A stretch of 44,339 nt of DNA from JAIQFL01 sp035295745 (GTDB lineage Bacteria > Acidobacteriota > Terriglobia > Bryobacterales > Bryobacteraceae). Every line of letters begins with the position of its first letter. Within the stretch, counting starts at the first letter, position 1. Both the position numbers and the translations under genes were made by a program. This document shows, piece by piece, positions 31,654-39,961 of this stretch. The stretch spans positions 1 to 44,339 of the forward strand of contig DATGIL010000010.1 of the NCBI GenBank assembly GCA_035295745.1. Reading direction: 5' to 3'. The notes under the pieces are model-generated. The model searched no databases. It was not told where the DNA came from and saw only the letters and a program-made list of their open reading frames with translations.

Positions 31654-32271
31654 ATGAATTTTCGAAATCTATTACGTGTTGCACTTATTCTGGTTCCGGT
31701 TTGCCTGAGCTTCGCCGGACAGGACGCGCAAGCGCCCCGGCTGAACATCGTCATCGTGGAAGGCGACGGAGCCATCAACAACATCAAGCAGCGCACCGCA
31801 CGCGAGACCATCGTCGAGGTGCAGGACGAGAACCACAAGCCGGTAGCTGGTGCGGCAGTGGTGTTCCTGCTCCCCGGTGACGGACCCGGAGGAGCGTTCG
31901 CGGGCGGCGCCAAAAGTGCCACCATCACGACCGACAGCGCCGGCCGGGCGTCCATGCCCAGACTGCAACCCAACCAGAACACGGGCCAATATCAGATCCG
32001 CGTAAATGCCTCCTCGGCGGGCCGGCAGGGATCCATCACCATTTCGCAATCCAATGTGGCGGGAGCGGCCGCCGCGGGCGGCGCGGCGGCGGGTGCGGGG
32101 ATCTCCGGGAAGACCATCGCCATCATTGTGGCGGTGGCGGCGGCCGCAGCGGCCGGTGCCGCGGTGGGCTTGACGCGGAACTCCAAGTCCTCCACCGGGG
32201 CTAGCACGATCACACCGCCCACCGGCACGATTTCAGCAGGCAGCGGTGCAACTCTCGGGCCGCCCCAGTAG
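31654..32271 (+). CDS. Big-1-like Ig domain protein with signal peptide and C-terminal membrane segment (copy B)
   Basis: The 205-residue paralogue starts at ATG 31654 after GGGGGGAAT and repeats the whole layout of copy A: signal peptide (LLRVALILVPVCLSFAGQ), Ig-like domain, hydrophobic helix (ISGKTIAIIVAVAAAAAAG) and basic tail ending LGPPQ. The two proteins differ mainly in the signal peptide, the Ala/Gly linker and the Ser/Thr tail. The nucleotide match in the core is high with mostly third-position changes, so both copies are under selection to keep the protein. The start-to-start period is 729 bp. Tandem copies could dimerise or present two receptors for one ligand; this is inference. 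Confidence 0.8.
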   Translation: MNFRNLLRVALILVPVCLSFAGQDAQAPRLNIVIVEGDGAINNIKQRTARETIVEVQDENHKPVAGAAVVFLLPGDGPGGAFAGGAKSATITTDSAGRASMPRLQPNQNTGQYQIRVNASSAGRQGSITISQSNVAGAAAAGGAAAGAGISGKTIAIIVAVAAAAAAGAAVGLTRNSKSSTGASTITPPTGTISAGSGATLGPPQ

Positions 32272-32312
32272 ATTCTCTTCAGTTAACAGGAAACGACTTT
32301 GTGGAGATGGGT

Positions 32313-33299
32313 ATGAGAAAACTACAACGATATTTGCTCCCCGCACTAATCGCAGGCGTAGCGTCTGCCGCCACTACCATCGGCGGACCGGTCGCGGGTT
32401 ATGTCAGCGAATCTACAGTAGCCCAATTGCGGACCATTCTCGGGGTTCCCGGCGCGTATCATCTGAGCGATCCTTTGCCGATGCCGGATGGAGTGACGAA
32501 GATCCGCCTGGCTCCGGGACAGGATTTCGCCCTGGTAGAGAGCGCCGGTAGCGCTCCCGGGGTTCTATTCCTGAAACTCGGCACGATCGATCATGTGGCT
32601 CCGATCGCGGGAGCGATGCCGACGGCGGACTGGATTGCGTTCAGCCCCGGCGCCGGGTCGGCGATGTTGTACTCGTCAGCTGCGAACCGGCTACAGGTCC
32701 TGAAAGGATTACCGGACGCCCCGCAGGTAGCTCTGGACATGGATTCGACCACGATGCAGGAGGAGCCGGTTCTGGGCGCTGTGAGCGACGATGCCAGCCT
32801 GGTGCTGGTAGCTTCAAGTTCGGCGCTCTACCGCGTTTCGAGCGGCGGTTCCAAGCTGCTGATCTCGACCGGCGGAATCGCGTCGGTCACGGTCATGCGG
32901 AACGGCGCAGATGCCGCGCTGTCGGACCCGACTACGGGTTCGATACACCTCGTAAGTAACGCCGCTGGGACTGCTACGACCCGCGTTTTGGTGTCCGGCC
33001 TCGACGGAATCGGTACGATCTTCCCGGCAGCGGACGGTGCGTCGCTCTTTGCGGCGCGGCCGAGCGCTGACATGGTCTCGTCCATCGACATCGCGTCCGG
33101 CCAGGTGCAATCGTTCGCCTCGCTGGCGGCGCCGATGGGTCTCACGCCCCTGCGCAATCGCGACACATTTCTGATATCAGCCAAACCGCACGAGGCGAGT
33201 TGGATGTTCTACCGCGATGGAACGGGCGGACGGATCGTCTTCATACCGGCGGCAGAGACGGGCGGCCGGGAAATTCCGGTGCGCGGAGGTGTTCGGTGA
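32313..33299 (+). CDS. Exported hypothetical protein, probable beta-propeller-like fold
   Basis: The preferred ATG at 32313, right after GGAGATGG, gives 328 residues; a GTG at 32301 would add four. There is a signal peptide (LQRYLLPALIAGVASAAT). The mature part repeats short strands with the pattern seen in beta-propellers, for example LAPGQDFALVESA, SDDASLVLVASSSALYRVS, RNGADAALSDPTTGSIHLV and AADGASLFAARPSADMVSSI. No named repeat family is matched by eye. It overlaps the next gene by 4 bp (GTGA), so the two products are made in linked amounts. It may be a partner or assembly factor of the giant Ig-repeat protein. Confidence 0.68.
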   Translation: MRKLQRYLLPALIAGVASAATTIGGPVAGYVSESTVAQLRTILGVPGAYHLSDPLPMPDGVTKIRLAPGQDFALVESAGSAPGVLFLKLGTIDHVAPIAGAMPTADWIAFSPGAGSAMLYSSAANRLQVLKGLPDAPQVALDMDSTTMQEEPVLGAVSDDASLVLVASSSALYRVSSGGSKLLISTGGIASVTVMRNGADAALSDPTTGSIHLVSNAAGTATTRVLVSGLDGIGTIFPAADGASLFAARPSADMVSSIDIASGQVQSFASLAAPMGLTPLRNRDTFLISAKPHEASWMFYRDGTGGRIVFIPAAETGGREIPVRGGVR

Positions 33300-36200
33300 G
33301 ACTTCGAATCCTATTGCTAATTGCGCTTTTGTGCCTGACTGCCGGACTGTCGTTTGGGCAAAGCGGCTTCACTCTTTCCTTGACTACGAACCCGAACCCG
33401 TCGAACTTCGGCCAGCCGGTGCAGATGAGCGCGGGCCCGGCCGTGAGCGGCGGCGTGATCACCTTCTATGACGGTGGTCCAAACGGAACGCCTCTTGGTT
33501 CCGGCTCAGCCACTGGAAACAGTACCACGGTGACAATCACCGTCTCGAGCCTCTCGGTGGGAGCCCACCAGATTCAGGCTTGCGAGAATTTTCCGGGTTC
33601 GGAGCAACTCCCCTCCACGAATTGTGCTGTCGCCTCGAACACCGTCACGCAGCAAGTGCTGCCGATTCCGACCAGTTTACAGGTAAGCAGTTCGACGAAC
33701 CCGTCATCGCCCTGCCAGCCCGTGACGTTTACAGCAACAATCAATCCGGCAAGTGCGACAGGCACAGTGACATTCTTCGATGGCACCGCAACATTGGGCT
33801 CCGCGCAAATATCGAATGGGAGCGCGAGTATAACGGTGCCCAGCCTGACTACCGGAACTCATCAAATTCAGGCGCGATTTACTTCCACGACAGGCTTCGC
33901 CGGATCCTCGGCTCAATTGGCCCAGGTAGTGAGCGGAGCTGCGGCTGCGACCCTCACTAGTTCTCTGAATCCTTCCAGCTTTAGCCAGAATGTTACGTTC
34001 TCGGTGAACGTAGCTTCGTCGCCTTGCGCCGGAGTCCCGTCGGGTCCGACACCAACCGGGACCGTTTCGTTCTTCGACGGCACCACTCTACTCGGCCAAG
34101 CCACCCTTTCGGGTGGTAACGCCAGCTTCTCGATTTCGACGCTGTCGGTGGGTAACCACTCCATTGACGCGCATTACAACGGCGATGCGAATTACGCCGG
34201 AGTCGATTCCAATATTGTCACCCAGGTTGTCAACCCGGGTGGGAAGACGAATACCACCACCACCCTTACGGCGTCGGCGACGTCCATCACCACCACGCAA
34301 TCCGTAACGTTGACCGCGACGGTTTCCCCGGCGGCTGCTACCGGACAAGTGCAGTTCAAGGATGGCTCCACGGTAGTGGGAACGGGCACCTTGAGCGGCG
34401 GGACGGCCAGCTTCACTGCCAGCAACCTCACGGCCGGCACCCATACCTTCACAGCGGTCTATCTGGGCGACAACAACAATAACACCAGTACCTCGAACCC
34501 GGTCACGGTTACCGTCACCACGAACACCACCACGACACTGACCGCGTCGGCGGCATCGATCAGCACTACTCAATCCGTGACGTTGACCGCTACCGTAGCG
34601 CCTTCGGGTGCCACCGGCCAGGTGCAGTTCAAGGATGGCTCCACGGTGGTGGGAAGCGGCACGTTGAACAGCAGCGGCGTGGCGAGCTTCACGGCGAGCA
34701 ATCTCACCGCCGGGCAACATACATTCACCGCGGTGTATCAGGGCGACAGCAACTTCAATAGCAGCACGTCGAACCCGGTCACGGTGACCGTTACCTCGAC
34801 GCCCAACAATACAACTACGACTCTGACCGCATCGGCCACGTCGATTACCACAACTCAGTCCGTCACCCTGACGGCCACAGTCTCGCCCAACTCAGCAACC
34901 GGACAGGTGCAGTTTAAGGATGGCGGGACAGTGGTGGGAACAGGCACGTTGACGAGCGGCGTGACGAGCTTCACGGCCAGCAATCTCACCGCCGGGCAAC
35001 ATACATTCACCGCAACCTATCTCGGGGACAGCAACGATAACGCCAGCACCTCGAATCCGGTCACGGTCACCGTCACCTCGACGCCCAACAATACGACTAC
35101 GACCCTTACCGCATCGGCCACAACGATCAGCACCTCTCAGTCGTTGACACTGACGGCGACCGTCTCGCCTAACACGGCGACGGGACAGGTGCAGTTCAAG
35201 GACGGCGGCACCGTTGTCGGCACAGCGGCGATGATCGGCGGCGTCTCCAATCTTACTCTCAGCAACATACCAGCCGGAACACATACCTACACCGCGACAT
35301 ATCTGGGCGATGCCAATGACAACAGCAGCACGTCGAACGCGGTGACGGTGACGGTGACCGCGCCGGCCAAAACGAATTCCACAACGGCGCTAACAGCATC
35401 ACTGCCCAATCCGGTGCCGAGCGGACAGCCCTTGACCCTGACCGCCACGGTCACGCCATCGACCGCGACCGGCATAGTGCAGTTCTTCGACAACGGCAAC
35501 AATCTGGGTTCGGTGACACTGGTGAACGGAGTCGCGAGCATCACGACCTCGACACTGGCGAGCGGCAACCACATCATCACCGCGGCCTACGCTGGCGACG
35601 CCAACTTCAACGCGAGCTCCGCGACGTTGACCGTCACCATTGGTACCGCTCCCACCAACACGACCACATCGCTCTCTGCGTCGTCGGCTTCCGTCAGCAC
35701 GACGCAGTCGTTGACGCTCACGGCCGCGGTTTCACCCTTCACGGCTACAGGACAGGTGCAGTTCCGCGATGGCGGCACAATTATCGGAACGGCGACCCTC
35801 AACGTGGGCACGGCGAGTATCACGCTCAGCAACCTGGCGGCGGGCTCGCACACCTTCACGGCGACGTATCTGGGCAGTAGCAGCTTCAACAGCAGCACGT
35901 CGAATCCGGTGACGGTGACGGTCACCACGCCGAACGGCCCGCCCAATACTCCTGGGACTACGGTCACGCTGGCGTCGGCGCCGAACCCCTCCACGTTCGG
36001 CCAGACGGTCGTGTTCCAGGCATTTGTTTCGGCGGTGAGCAACACCTCGACGCCTACGGGAACAATCACTTTCAACGACGGGTCGACGAATCTGGGAACG
36101 GTCACGCTGACCAATGGCTCGGCGAGCCTGTCCATCTCGACGTTGACCGTCGGGAGCCATACGGTGGTCGCTACGTATTCGGGCGACGCCAATTTCGGTT

Positions 36201-38047
36201 CAGCCACTTCGAATGGTGTCATTCAGGTGGTCAATAAGGCGCCCACTACCACCAGTCTCAACGCTTCTCCCACCACGGTCAATCCGGGACAGAGCGTGCA
36301 GTTGACGGCCAAGGTTGCGCCCGTGACGGCTACGGGAACGGTGACCTTCTCGGACGGCGGCACGACCATAGCAACGGTGGCGGTGGCGGCTGGAAGCGCC
36401 AGCACCTCGGCAACGTTGACGGGGAGCGGGACGCATTCGATTACCGCCGCGTACAGCGGCGACGCCAACTTCCTGGCGAGCAGTTCATCGGCGACAGTGA
36501 CCGTGAGCAACACGACGGCGACGACCACCAGCCTGTCCGCTTCACCGACCACGATCAGCGTGGGCCAGTCGGTGACGTTGTCGGCGTCAGTATCGCCGGC
36601 GGGCGCCACGGGCAGCGTGACCTTCTCCGACGGCGGGTCGGGATTGGGCAGTGCGACGCTCACCAATGGCAGCGCTTCGATCAGCGTGTCCAGCCTGGCG
36701 GTGGGCACTCATTCCATCACGGCAACTTACAGCGGCGACAGTAAATTCGCGGGGAGCAGTTCCTCCGCGGTGACTGTCACGGTGACGGGCAAGGCGAACT
36801 CGACGACATCGCTTTCGGCCTCGCCGAATGCGGTGGCATCGGGATCGCCCGTGACCTTGAGCGCCTCGGTCTCGCCCGCTACGGCCACGGGGACCGTCAC
36901 ATTCCTGGATGGCGGCGCGAGCGTGGGCAGCGCCACATTGAGCGGCGGAAACGCCAGCGTCAGCGTCTCGCTCAGCACGGGAAGCCACACCGTGACCGCC
37001 AGCTACAGCGGCGACGCCAATACCAACGCGAGCACCTCGAACGCAGTCACCGTGACGGTGAATTCCGGCCCCACTTTGGGGGCAATCTCTCCCACGGCGT
37101 TGACGCAAGGTGTAGTCGGAGCGCCGTATTCGCAGACCTTCAGCGTGACCGGTGGCACGACGCCATTGACCTGGACGCTGGCCTCGGGATCGGTGCCGGG
37201 CCTGACGTTGAGTTCGGCCGGTGTGCTTTCGGGGACGCCTACGACGGCCGGGACGACATCGCTCACGATTCGCGTGCAGGACAGCGCGAATCCCGCCTTG
37301 GCTACGGCGGCGGTACTCAGCCTGACGATTCTGGGGCCGCCTTCGGTATCGATCAGTGCGCCCTCGACGGCGCTAACCACCGATCAGCCGATTCCGTCGG
37401 CCAGCCTGGGAGCGCCCTTTGCGTTGCCGCTGGTGGGGACGTTCAGTTTGAGCTTCAGCCCGAACGCGGCGAACCTGCCCGCGAACTACACCAATCCGGA
37501 TGTGAAGTTCGTGGGCGGCAGCACCGTCACAGGGAACATCAACTTCCCGCCCAACTCCACCGCTGCTCAGTTGCTCCCCGCGGTGCAAGTGGGGTCGGTG
37601 GCCGGCACGATTACCGTCAAGCTGCAGACGTTGACGGCTAATGGAGTGTCCGTGCTGCCAACAACTCAGGTGGTGGCCACCATCACGATTGCTCGCTCGG
37701 CGCCGGTGATCGTACCGGGGTCGGTGAAGATCACCAACATCACGTCCACCGGCTTCACGGTCGTGCTGGACGGGAGTTCGAACACACGCGATCTGACCAG
37801 CGCTACGCTGACATTCACTGCGGCATCGGGCGCTACGTTAAACGGCGCATCGGAAACCGTGTCGCTCACCACTCCCGCCAACACCTGGTTCTCGGATGCA
37901 GGGGCCGGGCGCGGTGTGGCGAACGGCGGCGCGTTCTCGCTGTCGATTCCGTTCAACTACTCGGGCGACCCCAACGCGATTGGCACGGTATCGGTTACGT
38001 TGACGAATTCGGCCGGGACCTCCGCGGCGGTATCGGGAGGTAAGTAG
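33296..38047 (+). CDS. Giant exported protein with 13 tandem Ig-like (Big_3_5-type) repeats
   Basis: Starting at GTG 33296 (after GGAGGTG), the 1583-residue product has a signal peptide (LRILLLIALLCLTAGLSFG). Thirteen Ig-like repeats of 91-100 residues follow, each with a core like GTVTFSDGGTTI, a TxTLTNGSASIS-like strand and a GxHSITATYSGDANF ending. After the repeats come a putative-Ig (He_PIG-like) domain (SPTALTQGVVGAPYSQTF, then GTTSLTIRVQDSANP) and two further beta-rich segments at the C-terminus, which ends SAAVSGGK. No sortase signal, autotransporter barrel or LPxTG motif is seen, so the route to the surface is unknown. Such proteins are typical adhesins or fibres. Composition is very rich in Thr/Ser/Gly and almost free of Cys. 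Confidence 0.88.
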   Translation: MRLRILLLIALLCLTAGLSFGQSGFTLSLTTNPNPSNFGQPVQMSAGPAVSGGVITFYDGGPNGTPLGSGSATGNSTTVTITVSSLSVGAHQIQACENFPGSEQLPSTNCAVASNTVTQQVLPIPTSLQVSSSTNPSSPCQPVTFTATINPASATGTVTFFDGTATLGSAQISNGSASITVPSLTTGTHQIQARFTSTTGFAGSSAQLAQVVSGAAAATLTSSLNPSSFSQNVTFSVNVASSPCAGVPSGPTPTGTVSFFDGTTLLGQATLSGGNASFSISTLSVGNHSIDAHYNGDANYAGVDSNIVTQVVNPGGKTNTTTTLTASATSITTTQSVTLTATVSPAAATGQVQFKDGSTVVGTGTLSGGTASFTASNLTAGTHTFTAVYLGDNNNNTSTSNPVTVTVTTNTTTTLTASAASISTTQSVTLTATVAPSGATGQVQFKDGSTVVGSGTLNSSGVASFTASNLTAGQHTFTAVYQGDSNFNSSTSNPVTVTVTSTPNNTTTTLTASATSITTTQSVTLTATVSPNSATGQVQFKDGGTVVGTGTLTSGVTSFTASNLTAGQHTFTATYLGDSNDNASTSNPVTVTVTSTPNNTTTTLTASATTISTSQSLTLTATVSPNTATGQVQFKDGGTVVGTAAMIGGVSNLTLSNIPAGTHTYTATYLGDANDNSSTSNAVTVTVTAPAKTNSTTALTASLPNPVPSGQPLTLTATVTPSTATGIVQFFDNGNNLGSVTLVNGVASITTSTLASGNHIITAAYAGDANFNASSATLTVTIGTAPTNTTTSLSASSASVSTTQSLTLTAAVSPFTATGQVQFRDGGTIIGTATLNVGTASITLSNLAAGSHTFTATYLGSSSFNSSTSNPVTVTVTTPNGPPNTPGTTVTLASAPNPSTFGQTVVFQAFVSAVSNTSTPTGTITFNDGSTNLGTVTLTNGSASLSISTLTVGSHTVVATYSGDANFGSATSNGVIQVVNKAPTTTSLNASPTTVNPGQSVQLTAKVAPVTATGTVTFSDGGTTIATVAVAAGSASTSATLTGSGTHSITAAYSGDANFLASSSSATVTVSNTTATTTSLSASPTTISVGQSVTLSASVSPAGATGSVTFSDGGSGLGSATLTNGSASISVSSLAVGTHSITATYSGDSKFAGSSSSAVTVTVTGKANSTTSLSASPNAVASGSPVTLSASVSPATATGTVTFLDGGASVGSATLSGGNASVSVSLSTGSHTVTASYSGDANTNASTSNAVTVTVNSGPTLGAISPTALTQGVVGAPYSQTFSVTGGTTPLTWTLASGSVPGLTLSSAGVLSGTPTTAGTTSLTIRVQDSANPALATAAVLSLTILGPPSVSISAPSTALTTDQPIPSASLGAPFALPLVGTFSLSFSPNAANLPANYTNPDVKFVGGSTVTGNINFPPNSTAAQLLPAVQVGSVAGTITVKLQTLTANGVSVLPTTQVVATITIARSAPVIVPGSVKITNITSTGFTVVLDGSSNTRDLTSATLTFTAASGATLNGASETVSLTTPANTWFSDAGAGRGVANGGAFSLSIPFNYSGDPNAIGTVSVTLTNSAGTSAAVSGGK
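34240..35370 (+). repeat. Tandem DNA repeats encoding Ig-like units 4-7
   Basis: Within the giant gene, units 4-7 are the most alike at DNA level. The word GTGCAGTT with AAGGATGG or AAGGACGG follows at 34349, 34622, 34907 and 35189, and related forms at 35477 and 35756. The steps are 273, 285, 282, 288 and 279 bp, all multiples of three, so slippage or recombination changes repeat number without breaking the frame. Confidence 0.85.
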
Positions 38048-38056
38048 GTAAGGTGT

Positions 38057-38087
38057 TGGGGCAGGCGAAAGCAAAGCGTCTGCCCCA
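38057..38087 (+). terminator. Strong hairpin after the Ig-repeat gene
   Basis: TGGGGCAGGCG (38057-38067) pairs with CGTCTGCCCCA (38077-38087), 11 bp with one G-U pair, around a nine-base loop. It begins ten bases after the stop codon. No U-tract follows. It may stop transcription with Rho help or be a dispersed palindromic repeat of this genome. Confidence 0.55.
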
Positions 38088-38218
38088 CCATTTCAGTTCC
38101 GCCAACCCTGGCCGTCTGCCAGCGGTCAAAGTGCCTTCCATCCGGCTGCCCGTAACAGCGTTGATCGTTTGCGCCGGACAGGCAGTCTCCCCGCCGTGTC
38201 CAGTTCTATGATGAAGGA

Positions 38219-39946
38219 ATGGGATGCCGCTTTGGGACTGCGCTGTGGACCGCCTTCCTCTGCGCTCCGATCTCCGCGGCGCCATCGCCTCCTACCTTCG
38301 CGCACGACATCGCGCCGATCCTCTACCAGTCCTGCGCGCCGTGCCATCACACCGGAGGCCCCGCGCCCTTTCCTCTCATCCGTTACGAAGACGTGAAGCG
38401 CCACGCCGCGCAGATCGCCGCCGTCACGTCCAAGCACTACATGCCGCCATTCCTTCCGGAGGCCGGCCACGGCGACTTCGCCGACGAACGCCGCCTCACT
38501 CCCGAGCAAATCCGCCAGATCGGGGATTGGGCCGCAGCCAATGCTCCCGAAGGCCCGCCTACCGCGATTCCCGCACCCCCGCAATTCCCTGACGGCTGGC
38601 AACTCGGCCCGCCCGATCTGATCCTGCAAGCCGGCAGTTCGGTCCAGGTAACGGCATCCGGACCCGACCTCTTCTGGAACTTCATCTTCACTCCCGCTCT
38701 GCCGTCGCCGCGATACGTGCGGGCCATCGAAATCCGCCCAGGGAATCGCAGCGTGGTGCATCACGCCAATCTTCTGGTCGATCGCTCCGGCACCGCGCAG
38801 CGCGCTGCCTCGCGCGGGTCCAAAGGCTTCCCGGGCATGGACCTGACCGTCGTCCGCAGCCCCTACGATCCCGATGGGCACTTCCTCTACTGGAAGCCCG
38901 GAGCGGTGCCGCACGTCGAACCCGATGGCTTCTCGTGGCGCCTGAATCCCAGCGACGTCCTGGTGTTGAACACCCATCTGCACCCATCCGGGAAACCCGA
39001 GCAGGAGCGCCCCTCCGTGGGCATCTACTTCACCAGCAAACCGCCGGCGCATTTTCCCTTGCTCCTCCAGTTGGAGCACGACACCGCGCTGCGCATCCCC
39101 GCCGGCGCAAGCGACTTCGTCGTCTCGGACGACTTCACGCTGCCAATGGACGTGGACGTGCTCGCCGTTTATCCGCACGCTCACTACCTGGGTAAGCTGC
39201 TGGAAGCCTACGCGACCCTGCCCGATGGCAGCCGTAAATGGCTGGTGCGGATTCCGGACTGGGATTTGAACTGGCAATCGGTCTTCTACTATCGCGAGCC
39301 GCTGCCTCTACCGAAAGGCGCAGTTCTCTCCATGCGGTACCACTATGACAACTCGGCCGCGAACATCCGCAATCCGCACCAACCGCCCCGTCCGGTCACC
39401 AACGGCAACCAGTCGACCGACGAGATGGGACATCTCTGGCTGGAGGTGCTGCCGCGCGGCCCCGCCGACCGGCGAGTGGAGTTCCAGGAGGCGCTGATGC
39501 GCCATCGCCTCGAGAAATACCCCGAGGATCCCTCCGCCTATTTCAACCTGGGAGCGCTGGCACTGGCGCGTCTGAACATTTCCGCGGCCGTGCCTTTGCT
39601 CGAGAATGCGGTCCGCCTCGATCCCGGCAGCGCCGAAGCTCACAACATGCTCGGCGCGGCGCTGGCCCGCGTGGGCCGCGTGCCGGAAGCCATCGAGCAG
39701 CTCCGCCTGGCGTTGAAGCAGCGGCCCGATTTTGTCAATGCCCGCCTGAATCTGGCCAACGCACTGCTGCGTGCCGGCAAGCTTGAGGAAGCCGTGGCGG
39801 ATTATCGCCAGGTGCTCGCGGCGGCGCCGGACGACGAGACGGTCCGCGGCGCCGTGGAGACGCGTGCCCACCAGTTGGAGATGGAGGGCAGGAAAGCCGA
39901 GTCGGAGATGCTATATCGTGAATTGAATGCCGCTCCGCACCATTGA
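38219..39946 (+). CDS. Exported PHM/DBH-like copper monooxygenase fused to a c-type cytochrome motif and TPRs
   Basis: The 575-residue protein has a signal peptide, then one haem c site (CAPCHH, Cys39-Cys42-His43) within a cytochrome-like segment (DIAPILYQSCAPCHHTGGPAPF). The middle ~150-410 residues resemble the type II copper, ascorbate-dependent monooxygenase fold (PHM/DBH). His181-His182 (SVVHHANLL) and His253/His255 (NTHLHPSG) would fit the CuH site, and His320/His322 (YPHAHYLG) and Met403 (TDEMGHLWLEV) the CuM site. The C-terminal ~120 residues are three TPRs (DPSAYFNLGALALARL and the two repeats after it). This suggests a periplasmic monooxygenase with an attached electron donor; the substrate is unknown. 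AAGGA directly abuts the ATG, an unusually short spacing. Confidence 0.8.
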   Translation: MGCRFGTALWTAFLCAPISAAPSPPTFAHDIAPILYQSCAPCHHTGGPAPFPLIRYEDVKRHAAQIAAVTSKHYMPPFLPEAGHGDFADERRLTPEQIRQIGDWAAANAPEGPPTAIPAPPQFPDGWQLGPPDLILQAGSSVQVTASGPDLFWNFIFTPALPSPRYVRAIEIRPGNRSVVHHANLLVDRSGTAQRAASRGSKGFPGMDLTVVRSPYDPDGHFLYWKPGAVPHVEPDGFSWRLNPSDVLVLNTHLHPSGKPEQERPSVGIYFTSKPPAHFPLLLQLEHDTALRIPAGASDFVVSDDFTLPMDVDVLAVYPHAHYLGKLLEAYATLPDGSRKWLVRIPDWDLNWQSVFYYREPLPLPKGAVLSMRYHYDNSAANIRNPHQPPRPVTNGNQSTDEMGHLWLEVLPRGPADRRVEFQEALMRHRLEKYPEDPSAYFNLGALALARLNISAAVPLLENAVRLDPGSAEAHNMLGAALARVGRVPEAIEQLRLALKQRPDFVNARLNLANALLRAGKLEEAVADYRQVLAAAPDDETVRGAVETRAHQLEMEGRKAESEMLYRELNAAPHH

Positions 39947-39961
39947 GGGAGAACGCCGACT

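Noticed and set aside
34240..37060. Repeats considered as a CRISPR array
   Set aside because: Repeat units are ~280 bp, in frame and diverged, and encode Ig-like domains. They are not short identical repeats with unique spacers, and no cas gene is present.
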